Assembly (NCBI RefSeq): GCF_000247815.1
Contig: NC_021678.1
Location: forward strand, 28,307,749 to 28,371,748
DNA: 64,000 nt
Reading direction: 5' to 3'
Source: Ficedula albicollis
Taxonomy: Eukaryota; Chordata; Aves; Passeriformes; Muscicapidae
The notes beneath the pieces are model-generated. The model saw only the letters and a program-made list of their open reading frames with translations. It was not told the origin of the DNA and did not search any database. Every line of letters starts with the position of its first letter. Position 1 is the stretch's first letter. The position numbers were made by a program, and so were the translations under genes. Below, one piece after another: positions 38,419 through 49,540 of the stretch.

Positions 38419-38508
38419 TTGGGGTTTTGTTTTGTTTTGTGGGGTTTTTGTTGTTTTTTTTTTGTTTGGGTTGTTTTTTGTTTGGTTGGTTGGTTGGTTT
38501 TTGTTTGG
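38419..38508. repeat. T/G-rich low-complexity tract
   Basis: A run of T with G spacers, including GGTTGGTTGGTTGG, directly precedes the 42-bp duplication. It is a simple-sequence tract with no coding sense. Confidence 0.85.
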
Positions 38509-38592
38509 TTTTTTTCAGGGGAGTGGGGAAGGACTGGATTGCACTTATAGTTTTTTTGAGGGGAGTGGGGAAGGACTGGATTGCACTTATAA
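38509..38592. repeat. 42-bp tandem duplication (2 copies)
   Basis: Two adjacent copies with a 42-bp period each start with a T-run and contain GGGGAGTGGGGAAGGACTGG (at 38518 and 38560). They differ at about two positions near the T-run. Confidence 0.93.
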
Positions 38593-41565
38593 CCTGAACC
38601 CCGTTAAATACACAAACAGAAATTTGAGTTTTAATTTTTAAAATAAAAGATCTGCCCAAATTTACAAGCCACATGCTGGGGAGATTATAGGACCAGGTCT
38701 CTGCTTCTTATCCCACTTCTCAGATGCACTGACAGAGTAGGTATCTCCACTTTTCCATTCCTCCCCATGGCAAAGAGGGTCCTTCCCACCCTGGGGTGTC
38801 CCTGCACTGCAGTGTCCCTGCTGGAGACAGAAATCTTGCAGACAGACCTGCCCAGGCTGCAGCTCAGAGGAGATGGAGGGATTCCCTGCCACCCTCAGCA
38901 CCCATCATTGCACAGACAGGGCAAGGGGAGGCCCTGCAGCATGATGGTTTAATCAGTAAAAGGCAGGAAAAGTCACAGGTGAGGTGTTGTGATGACAGGC
39001 TGTGGAGCTGCATGCACAAGCAGTTAAGTCTGTCAGGGGTTAATCTAACTCAGGTACTGATGCAGGCATTTAGACAGTGGATAACTCATGCTGTCATTAA
39101 CCTGTCAGCATTACAGCAGGAAGATTATATCTTCACAAGTATGTATTGATCTGGAAAGGGACGTGCTAGGCATGACCAAGCTTTTTATATACTGTCTTTT
39201 ACCACCTGCTTTTCCCCCTGATCAAAGATGCTTGATGTGTTTGGTCAGTGCAAAGAAAGCCGTGTTTTCCTCTAGTCTGGAGAGATGTTTCTCTTTGTCT
39301 CCTTCCCATTATCTTGGGTGCAATCTAAATACCTGGTTATTTACACAGCCCCTTCCTTTTCATGTTGATGGAGCAGAGAAGATGAGGGTGGTATCTCTGT
39401 AGGTCGACCACAGCCTTTTGCAGAGAAATTTGCACTCTGTGTGTGTGTGTGCAATGAGCAGCTCAGGTGCAGGGCAGCTCTGAACTGGAAGCTGAGTGTG
39501 TAACACTTCACTGGAGCTGGGAAGTCTGCTCTCAGCAGGTGGCTTACTGGCTCAGGGGTTGCTTTTGGAGCAGAATTGGTTCATCCATTGGTTCATTCAG
39601 GCCTTGGGAAGAATTTGCCAAGGTGTGCTGCCTAGAGATGCATTCCAACATCTGATTTTTCCACAGCACATCAGAAAATGAAAGTTTCTGGCCTTCATTT
39701 GGGAGAGGCTGGGCAGCATTGTGCGTGGCACAAGGACAGGGCAAGGGTTACAGCCAACAATGTCTCCATACTTAAGTGCAATAAAAAGCTAAAATTAAGG
39801 ACCATTGCATTGGCAATTCCACCTAGGGTAAATGGTCTTTTACAGGCAACAACATTCTTCTGATGACATAGCACATCCATTCCCAACAGTTCCCAAACTG
39901 GGGCATGGTCCCCAAAACCATGGCAGAGTCATGTGTGCAGTGCTTTTGGGTGATTACCCAAGGACAGGACCATGTGGAAGTCCACAGGGAAGTTGGGGAG
40001 TTGGCAGATATGCAAGGGCTGAAAGTGCAGGAACGAGCCACCCTCACCAGCAGGATAACATTTCCATTACTGAGTGTACCAGGATTTCTCACAGCACAGT
40101 GACATCAGCTAAAATTGGGATTTTTTTCCCACCTTACAGCATGTGGATTAGCAAACATACTGAAGAAAAGTTTTGCAGTATGAAATCAACAAAATTCCCT
40201 AGCATTGGCATAAAAATGCTGATACTGGCATTTCTTACACTGGATGGATTACATTTCTATGAGCTGTGCTGGTGAAACATCGAAAGGCAGGTAAGCTTTT
40301 CTTTCATTCTCCTGGTTCCCTCTCTTTGGGGATGGAGACAAGAAGTTGGTTGAGTTCAAATGGATGTTTGTTGTTCATTGCTTATGTGAGAAAACAAAGG
40401 TACCTGATAGTGGAGATATTCTCTGGGGGCTCTGCATGGGCTGTTGGCCTCCAGACCTGCTCCTGGCAGGGACAAGTCATGGACAGGCAGGGGAAGTACT
40501 TGTGCTTCCTTTCCTGTGCTCACCCCAAAGCACTCTGTGAGATGTGAGCAGCATTTAAACACTTTCCTCTTTCATCTCCCTGCAAGTGTCCACTCGGCTT
40601 GTGCTTCCAGGATCTGAACTGGAGATACCTGGGGAAATGAGAGGTCAAAAAGACTCTCAAGAGCTATCTAATTTGGCATCAAAATGTCAAATTGGACAGT
40701 GTTTAGACAAATCCTTGCTAAAATCCTCCTAAGAATTTGCTTTTAACAGTGCTGTGGAGACTGGCAGCTCTTGGATAGGAGGCAGGAGGAAGTTCAGTGG
40801 ACATATGGGGCTGGTCCTAAGTCCTCCTACCTCAGCTTGGGAGTCTCTACCATCTGCTGGCAGCTGGGTTCTGGAGAGCTGATGGATGTGTGCAGGGCAT
40901 TGAGCACAATGCAGGTGCACACACTGTTCAAGTGCTCATGAAAGGTGCCTGCACTTCATTTATTCAAGCTGAACCACAGTTCTGGGGTAGATGACAAAAT
41001 GGCTCTTCCTCTCCCCTTAAACACATCCTTAACATGGAGAACAGAGCAAAAAGTTCACTGACTCTTGTGTCTGCACACGAGACCCCTGGGGAAAGCTCCC
41101 AGCTCACCCAGCCCTTTGCTGCCTTACGGGGGGCTGTAGCCATGGCTATTCCCTGTGCAGGGGCCACACAGTGATACAACACAAAAAACATACAGGGAGA
41201 GAGGAAGACAAACGAGCACTCTTAACAAAACCATGACAATTTGCTGAAGGCAAGGCTCTTTGTGATGAGTGTGTGAAAGCAGGCGGGCACTGAGCTGTCG
41301 TTACCAGCCTCCATCATTTGAGGGCACCCCAGCCTTTGATGCTGGCTGCAGTCAGCTGCAGAGAGGTGCAGCACCACCCCTGTCCTGGCAGGGCTGCCTT
41401 TCCCTGCAGTGCTCACTTCCCTGCAGCCCTCTGGGTCACTGCTGCTGGGACTGGCTCCTCACTGATGGCAGGGGCACACGCTGGGCTCACAGGTCACAGC
41501 ATCACTGCGTGTGGGGGATTGGAGTTGCATCGCCTAAAGGAGGGATGCACTGGCATGCCAACACT
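38593..41565. other. Unique noncoding DNA
   Basis: No gene is recognised in about 3 kb. A (TG)n run is at about 39439-39451. The longest plus frame, 147 codons at 39832-40275, resembles nothing known. Confidence 0.5.
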
Positions 41566-41640
41566 GCTATTGATTAATGCTAATTATCATTTAATCGAAC
41601 CTCCAATTAGTTTTAATCAATTGTCACATTCTCCCTGAGT
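41566..41640. promoter_or_regulatory. Cluster of homeodomain-type TAAT motifs (candidate enhancer core)
   Basis: Within about 60 bp there are TTAATGCTAATTA, TTTAATC, CAATTAG and TTTAATCAATTG, which are five or more TAAT/ATTA cores. This density is what one sees in conserved developmental enhancers bound by homeodomain proteins. Binding and conservation cannot be shown from this sequence alone, and AT-rich DNA produces such motifs by chance. Confidence 0.25.
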
Positions 41641-44569
41641 ATGATTGCAAGGATGATGTACAGTAAGGAGGATAATTGTCTTGAGCTTTTCCTTGCTTGC
41701 CAGATGGGTATTTTCTATCCCTTTCTTTTGCTTTTAATGGAACTGAGTGAATAATTTATTTGCCAAATTTAGTTGCTGCTGCTGCTTCTTGTCCCTTGGA
41801 ACTATCTGTAAGCATAGTTTGAGTCTGGTGCCTGGTCCAGAATTTCGCATCACAGAATATTGGTTCTTGGTCTGTACAACACATTACAGCCATTTGATCC
41901 TGAAAAATCAAGCAGGGTGGTTTCACTTTAATCAGGCATCTGGTGGAGTCTCATGGCCCTGGCCCCACTGTTGCTGTCAGTCATAACTCTGGGGATCCAG
42001 TGTTGCATGAATTTTCTATAACTGTTTCTTTAAAAAGTGGTCACAGTCGTGTTTCTGTCACCCAGGGTGTTTCCCTTCAAAGGGGGAAAGCAGAGAGAAG
42101 GAGCAGTTACATCTGTTCATCTGGATCATCATCTCCAGGGCTTGAATGCAGGCTCTAGCAATAAGAGCATGCCAACTCAACTCCTTCTCCCAAGGGGCCA
42201 GCTTCTCTCTGTTGCAGCACCAGCCCTCTTAACACTCTCCTCTGTGGTCTTCCCACTGAAGCTGGAGAGACTGGTTTTGTCTGAATATCACCACGACAGC
42301 CTGGCCTTGCCATGTTGCATTTGAATGGATGGTCACAGAATATATATAATCAGAGGCACTTGTCCAATGCTAATAATAGCCCTGTCTGTCCAAGAGAATG
42401 ACAAAAAAAGTATCAATTCATTAATCACCCCCACTGTTTTTGTGTACATTACTGATGAAACATCAGGCAGTGTTCCCTGAAGGTCAATAAACTAGGGCAG
42501 TTATCCAAAATTACCTTCTGAGATCTCTCTGAAAGCTAAGGGAAAAGTGAGCAGAGCACAGTCCCATCTATTCTTGCCGAGGATCAAAAGCAACTCAACA
42601 ATACCTCAGGGCATCAAAGACAGCTGATAGATCTAACAATAACATCTTGGAGCCCTGATATTCATCTGTAACCTGGACTGCCCGTGCAGTGCAGTCTCTG
42701 TGCTCCACTCTGTCTGTGCCCAGACCAGCACGGGTCAAGGGAGGCTGGAACTGTCAGGCACTCGGGGAATTCGCCTCCCTTCACATGGTCTCGTTAACCA
42801 TGCCCACACTGGGAGAGCAGGAGCAGCACAGCCCCGTGGCCAGCATCCAGCTAGAGCTCGTTTTGGCACCTTCTCTGCACCTTCCAGAGGCACCTTCCAC
42901 TGGCCCTGTCGCGGTTTCAGGTGGGGCAGTTTCTTCCCCTGCCCTGCCACCAGGTGCCTGCCAGGCTGATCAAAAGCCGTGCTGGACAATGCAGGCTCAT
43001 CTCAGCTGCAGGGCAGCTCACGTCCCTGCCACCAGTGCCCCTGCTCCTCTTTGGGGCTCTGCTGTGGCCTGCAGTGAGGCAGAGCTGGGGTGGGAAGGTG
43101 GATGTGGCCATGGCCCCTCTGCTGTCTGCTGGCAAGGCTTTCCCCAGGGGCACTTGGCCCCCAGGGCGTTTCCTCCCTTGCCTTCCCTGCAGAAGGCTGG
43201 AAGAACCTCATTGCTGCAGTACTCAAACCTCCCCTGCAAAAGAAATCTGAAGGAGCTCGGGTGCTTTGTAGGAAACATGCAGTTCATCCCAGGATTATGA
43301 TCTGACTTTTAATTTTTTTTTTAGTTTTATTTTAGAAAATTAAAGGTCTGCTAATAGGTTAAGTCTACTTAGATGTACAGCTGAGCTCTTCTTCCTCCTA
43401 CCCGGCCCATTCTGTCCCCAGTGGGTCAAGTTATGTGGGCTTACATGTCCCAGGCAGACAGTTATGTCTTGGTTCAACGTTATTTTATTATAACTATTTA
43501 GGTTACAGGAGAACTCCAGTGAAAAACAAAACTATGGTAAAGCAAATCCATTGCTGCATCGAAACGAAAGCTGACCCCTTGCTCGCCTTTGTGCATGGGC
43601 TGGATAACAAACCCATTGTAAGATTAAAATGAAAAAAGAAGGAAAGCCAAAGCTTGTTTTGTTCATATAAACATGGGATTTTTGATTTACTTTTCACAGA
43701 GCTTTGACTGGGCAACAGAAGAAATGTGAGATATCTCACAATGTTCCCTTGGCATGACATGGTGCTTTCAGTCTCATTATTATTGCATTATATGTAGCAC
43801 ATCTGTTACTGGTCAGGAGCCAAACTATTTAATTCTATTAGATACATCTATACAGCTAAGTGATAATCTACACCAGGTTTATGGAACAAGCACTTAATTC
43901 TTGGCAGGGAGCAGCTCAAGACTTGATACAAGAGCAACAGAATATATGCAGCGTAGTTGTAGATCAGTGTCAGAAACTGGCCAGAAATCATTTCTGCATT
44001 CTTCAGCATGCAGGCATTCCAGTGTGGGAAACTATTCATTCAATTTATTGTTCTAACATCTGTAAGTTATTGGGTGAGGGGGAGGGGAGAGGGAGAAGAG
44101 GAAAATGCTCAGAGGGTAAAACGTTTACCTAACAAAATACTAACTCTTTCAGGGGGTTTCATGTCAGCACTCTGTAAATAATAGGAGCCTTTTAATGCAC
44201 ATATGGTAGTGTTTACTTTGTGGAGAGGTACACAGAATCCTGCCTTGCTCAGAAAGTTTTTGTGCCCCGATACTGCTCAGGCATAGTTTTTGCTGAACAT
44301 ATTTTGTTTTAATCCACCTTTTATCTTGCTGAACACAGCTACCAAAAGCAAAGTCACGTTGCATCACAAGCACCCCCAGAGCAGGCTAGAATCAGGATAT
44401 GGGGTTGAAAGAAAGAGCTCTGCTTCCCTTGGAGGGCACAATGCAGCTCCAACACTTCTGGCTGGCAGTTTGCATCCTGGTGCTTTTTCCCTCCCCTTTC
44501 TGCAACACCCTTCCAAACTCAGAGAGGAGGAAGCCCCGAGCCATGTGTCCTTCCCAGAAACAAGTAAAC
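41641..44569. other. Unique noncoding DNA
   Basis: Single-copy sequence. A GC-rich stretch at 42690-43260 gives a 203-codon plus frame (42689-43300) and several shadows. It shows no known domain, no CpG island and no splice context, so no gene is called. Confidence 0.5.
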
Positions 44570-44690
44570 ATGGTTTTAACCCATTTTGGAGAGGAGGAAG
44601 GGCAGTGGGAGGTGATGACTTGCTCAGGGTTGCACAGGATGTCTGCAGCAGAGAAACAGGGGCCAACTCTGAACTGTCAGCAGTTCCTCT
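44570..44690 (+). mobile_element. Probable MIR-type SINE relic
   Basis: The block GGTGATGACTTGCTCAGG, then a GCACAGGATGT-type stretch, then GCAGCAGAGAAACAGG, follows the order of the MIR core (known form: GTGACTTGCCCAAGGTCACACAG followed by a GGCAGAG stretch). It is heavily diverged, as expected for an element predating birds. The apparent signal-peptide-like frame at 44399-44749 overlaps it and is probably chance. Confidence 0.45.
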
Positions 44691-44748
44691 ACCTTTATCC
44701 ACCAGGCCATCCTTCCTTCCTCTATGCTGAAGAGTTGAAACAATTCTG

Positions 44749-44835
44749 AAAAGAAAAAAAAAAAAAGGAGAAGAAAAAAGCAAGGAAAAAAAAAGAAATA
44801 AAAAATACAAAGAATAAAAAGAAAGAAAAGAAAGA
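44749..44835. repeat. A/G-rich low-complexity tract
   Basis: A long purine run of A-blocks broken by G and a few T or C. Part of it (from 44781) lies inside the 181-bp duplicated unit. Confidence 0.85.
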
Positions 44836-45144
44836 ATCTCCACCTGCAGACATTTTTGACCTTCCACTGACAGAGTTTTTCTTTTCCTTTCCTCCTTCCC
44901 CCCGTCCATTTTTTGGTCTCTCAGTGGAATTAATTGGATCTATTTCTCAAGGAAGTGATGTCAAGGAAAAAAAAAAGAAATAAAAAATATAAAGAATAAA
45001 AAGAAAGAAAAGAAAGAATCTCCACCTGCAGACATTTTTGACCTTCCACTGACAGAGTTTTTCTTTTCCTTTCCTCCTTCCCCCCGTCCATTTTTTGGTC
45101 TCTCAGTGGAATTAATTGGATCTATTTCTCAAGGAAGTGATGTC
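44781..45144. repeat. 181/182-bp tandem duplication (2 copies)
   Basis: Copy 1 is 44781-44961 and copy 2 is 44962-45144. They differ by one extra A in the A-run and a single C/T change. Each unit starts with an A/G-rich tract and ends with GAAGTGATGTCA. The very low divergence points to a recent event. Confidence 0.95.
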
Positions 45145-48100
45145 AGGAGACCTGGGTGTTCCAGGAATAGTTATTTCCATATGATTTGAGCAGGTTCTTA
45201 CATACCGTGACACGTACATTGTAATTTAAACAGATCTGGTTCGTCAGACTGAAGGCCATTTATAAGAGTCTCCAGCTGGAGAGGAATTCATTTACTCAGG
45301 GCCTCTGGGGAGCAGCAGCATCCTTAACTCTCTGCTGTCTCCTCCAATACCTGGTGTCTGAAATTTCCCTGAACTGTCTTATCCTGGGCCTGACCCTACC
45401 CAGGTAAGAAGACCTATTGATTTCACAGGTCCTGCTCTGCTGTGGGTGAACGTGGCTGAGCTCCATTGCACACTGCAGGCAGCAGGCTGGTAATACCAGC
45501 AAAATCATTCCTGCTCACACTGGTAGTACTTGAGTTTTTATAACAAAACCCAGTCCTTGCACCTGAATTTGGAAGCTGAATCCAGGAGGATGAAAACAAG
45601 GCTCTGAAGGAAGGTGAAAGGCTGTAATGCTCAACTATATTTAGGCTGTGAGCTTTGGGGACAAGTGCTACATTTATTTTTCCCATGGAGTTGTACAGTG
45701 TCTAATACAGTCAGGTTCGGGACAGATGTCTCACATGCAACTATAGTGCCAAAATAATATCATTAAATACCAGTAATAACATCATGAAGTAATAAATAGT
45801 AATAAAACCATGGAGGGAGGCCAAGTATAAGGGTCTTCAAAGGCTGTGCTGCCCTCTGCTACTCTTGATTCTGAATTGTTCATGGTCTTCAACCCTAAGT
45901 GCAGGGCAGATGTGTCAAAGAAACAAGGCTCTTGCTTTCTGTGTGATCACAGCACCTGGGGATGGGATGAGGAGGGAGAAAAGTCTGTGCCTTGCTGAGC
46001 CCCTACACCTTCCCCTCCTGCCCAGTACAGTGTCCTGCTGACCATCCAGAGCAGTGCCTTGTCACTGGTTTGGGGACTTTCAGAGGTCATTTTAAAGTCA
46101 TATCATGAGTCAGCATTATATTTACATTTCCCATGTGCTGCTCATGTCAAGGATGCCAAAAGCAAAGCCAGTGACTGGCTGAGGCCTCTTAGGTCTCAAA
46201 CACAGCCCTGACCTGTCTTCTCCTTTAGCTGAAGGCCTTGGGCAGGGCCAGTAAGGAGGACCAGGTCACTGCTGACAATTTGTACCACATTTGTCAACAC
46301 ACCCACTTGTAAAAGTTGATTTCCCAGCACGTGGGTTTCTGTCCATTAAACAAATAGCTCACAGCCCCACGTGGCCAGCACACACCCTCCAGGTGTGACT
46401 GAAGGAAGGAGCCACTGCTGGCTCTGACTTCCAGCCAGGTTCTTCCAGGGGAGCTTTGATCTCTGTGGAGCAGGGAGCAGGATTTGTATTGACAGCCTGC
46501 TCCCACCACTGATTCTCTGAGTCACTGATGGGGAAGGATTTACAAGGAGTCTAGATACTTTCTTGTTCACGGGGAAATCAAAAATTCAAATGGTAAGAAA
46601 AGTCAAATGTGGTTTTTTACTCCTTATTTGCCATGAGTTTTGGTAATTGCTCCAGAGTGCTGTACCTTGTGACAGGGTCCCCTGGAGTTACTGCTGCCCA
46701 TGCTGAACAGATATTCTGATATCCAGAGGTTTAGGGCAGCAGCTCTGGCATCACACAAACTAGCCCTAGTAGCAGAACTCCTATTCAAAATGTTGAAGTC
46801 ATGCCAGTTATTGCACCAGAATCACTCAGTGTTTTTCACAGAACCATTTCTCTCCTTCCTCCTCAGAGCTCTTCAGCTATACCAATGAAGCATCCTGAAA
46901 TTATACTGCAAGCTGGCCTTTGCAGTTAGCAACTTTAAACTTTTCAAAATAAAACTTTTTTTTTAGTTAGTTTGGAGTTTTCCCCCAGGTTTTTGGTTGA
47001 GTTGGCTTTTGTCCCTTTCGTGAAATCTGGTGAGATGCTGGTAGCATAGGCATTGCTTACTGAAGTGGGGTGATTTCTGCAAGCTGGGAAAATCTTACAT
47101 TTATTATAAAAATAGTACCCACTATGCCCTTAAAATCTACTCACCATTTTAAAACTACTCATGTGATGATACCAATTCCTGATGCTGGATATCAAAGAAA
47201 GAGCTTTTACCCACCTTCTGTGCAATCTTCATTTTGCATATCATTTGCATATACACTTGATAGGCAACAGTAATCCTTAAAAAAAAAAAATTGTCTACTG
47301 TTTTCTTGCCATGGTCCAGAGCAGAAGACTAGGGACATGATCTCAGAACACCACTGCAAAAAGATGAGTAGCAGGCATTTAATTTCAAGGGCTGCTCATT
47401 AGGTATTTTTTCTTGCTCTCTTCCCATGAGAGAGAAAATTATGTAAATGGAAAACCTCAATGGGAGTAGTTTGCTGTAATTTAGATTATTCGTGGAAAAT
47501 GGATGGGGGCTCTAAGATACAGGTATTTCACCCAGCAGAGCGCACTGTGCTCCTGTGCTGGATGAAGCCTTGGCTTTGGTGCCATCACAAATCCACCTTT
47601 GGAGAAGTAAGGTGTTTCTCTCATCCACTCTTGCCAGTTACAATCCTCTGGGAACATTTGTAGGAGTACAGCCAGCCCCTGTAAGAAACATTCATCTGCC
47701 CATCTACAAATAACAGGATTCAATTCCCCTCTATAAAATAGCATGAGACTGTAGGAAGCATCAGGACAGGAAAAGCCCAGCAGAGCAGCCCCTGGGGCTA
47801 GTGCAGATCTGCTGACAGTTCACACTGCTTGCTGCTGGTGATAGCTCATTGGTCATGGTGTTGGACAAGGTTGTGAGAGGTCTGACTTTTTTTCCTGGTT
47901 TTCCACAGCGTTTTTGTGCCCTAATTCCCCACTTCTGAAAGCAAAGTTGGTAGGGGAATGCACATCCTTCTTGGATGCTGTGAGGGGTAGGGCCCTATAA
48001 ATCCCACAGTTACACACTCAGTCACACTGCACTGTTTTTAGAGCCTACAAGTTCTCCACATGCAGTATAAAATAACCATTAAATCATCTGTAATGAAGCC

Positions 48101-48618
48101 AACTTAACTGTAATTCTATAAGGCGTGGATTGAGGACATGTAACTAACAGATCTGGTTAGAAAATGTGGGAAACTTTTCAAGGCAGAATTAAAAATAACC
48201 TTTGCATTTATTTTTGTCCAAGTATACTTGTTTGCTTTTAGTTAAATGGCTTTTCTCTTCCTCCTTTAAGCAGCCTTAATTCTCTCCTTTTCTCTTTCTC
48301 ATTTTTTCATTAGAAAGAGGGAAGGAAGGAAGGGGATGAAAATCAATAGGGAAGAGTGATAACCTGAAAACCTTCAAACCTTGCTGGTTATTTTTTTTGA
48401 GCTCGTTGGGCTGGGGTTTTTGTTTGTTTGTTTGTCTCATTAAAAATGAATATTTATGTAAATGCCAGAAATTTCTGTTTCATTAAATACGTTGTTTGCC
48501 ATTGGAAAGTATGGCTGAATTGAAGAGGCCCAGGCCTTGTCTTCTCCATTGCAGGTTTAGAAATTGAAATTAAACACTGGAGTGATGACCCTGATGCCAC
48601 GTAGTGGGGGTCAGTGTC
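45145..48618. other. Unique noncoding DNA
   Basis: About 3.5 kb without a gene. A short A-run lies at 47279-47290 and a (TTTG)n run near 48417-48436. No recognisable mobile element was found. Confidence 0.5.
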
Positions 48619-48688
48619 ATTTAGATATTATTTAGATATTTAGATATTTAGATAGATATTTAGATATTTAGATATTTAGATATTTAGA
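48619..48688. repeat. (TTTAGATA)n short tandem repeat
   Basis: About eight units of an 8-bp motif with small irregularities (TATTA and GATAGATA variants). It is a modest microsatellite. Confidence 0.92.
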
Positions 48689-48969
48689 CCAGAGGAATCC
48701 CAGGTTCTACTGCAACACAACCATACTGTGCACAGGGAAAGCCTAGAGGGCTTCCTCTCCCCCTCCTCACAAAAAAATGTCCCTACATCTCAAGATTACT
48801 TTTCAGAGCCCCTCCTGCAGTGGTGTGGTGAGGGAGCACCCCAGCATGGGTCCTGGTGATGGGTGGTGGTGCAGGAGGCAGAATGCTGGTGCTGGGGACA
48901 GGTGGCAGGTGTGGGGACAGAGGAGCAGTGTGGGGCACAGCCAGGAACGTGGCCAAGGACTGTACACGC
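48689..48969. other. Unique noncoding DNA
   Basis: G-rich single-copy stretch with several GGTG/GGGG words at 48830-48940. No gene was found. Confidence 0.5.
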
Positions 48970-49540
48970 AGATCTACAGATGCCTGAATTAATTGCCTGC
49001 TGTTTACAGCTCGGGTTTATTGCTCAGCTTTTAATTAACTGTTTCCGGATTTAATCTCACAAATGTTCTGTCTCCGTCCTTGTTTAATCCGGCAGTCTAA
49101 TGGCAAGCTGATTTATGCAGATCAATACTGTTTACAAACATGAAAGCTGCTGGTTGGTGTTTGAACTTTAGGAGTGATGGCATTGGTTATCAATAGCTGA
49201 AGCAGCCCCAGCAGGTGGTGTGTCAATATGCAGCCAGTCAATATGCATGGAGCAGCCAAGATTAAAACTTTTTTTAGCAGGAGTGGGAGGGAGCTGCCTA
49301 AACTCCTCATCATATTCATATATGGAGGATTTACCGCCCGCTCCTGCCCCTGCTTTCTTCTATTCGTTTGGAGCCATCCGAATGCAGCACTAATGAGAAT
49401 AATCAGGTTATTTGGAACATAGGTGGTGGTGGGGAAAATAACAGTTCCCACAATCTGCTTCAGACCCTCGCTCTCCCTGAGCCAGCTCACCTGCAAAGGT
49501 GTTTCCCCTCTATTAAACTATCTTAAGTAGCAGCACGGGA
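48970..49540. promoter_or_regulatory. Candidate conserved noncoding element (enhancer-like)
   Basis: A motif-dense non-repetitive stretch contains GAATTAATTG, TTTTAATTAACTG, repeated GTCAATATGCA words at 49222 and 49237 (15-bp spacing, octamer-like), CATATTCATATATGG and CTAATGAGAATAATCAGG. The even composition and absence of repeats resemble deeply conserved vertebrate regulatory DNA. This is pattern-based inference, as conservation was not measured. Confidence 0.3.

Noticed and set aside
42689..43300. 203-codon open frame as a gene
   Set aside because: It lies in a GC-rich patch where frames open on both strands and shows no domain, signal or splice evidence.
44399..44749. Small secreted protein with a signal-peptide-like N-terminus
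   Set aside because: The hydrophobic start is short, the rest resembles no family, and much of the frame overlaps a probable MIR relic.
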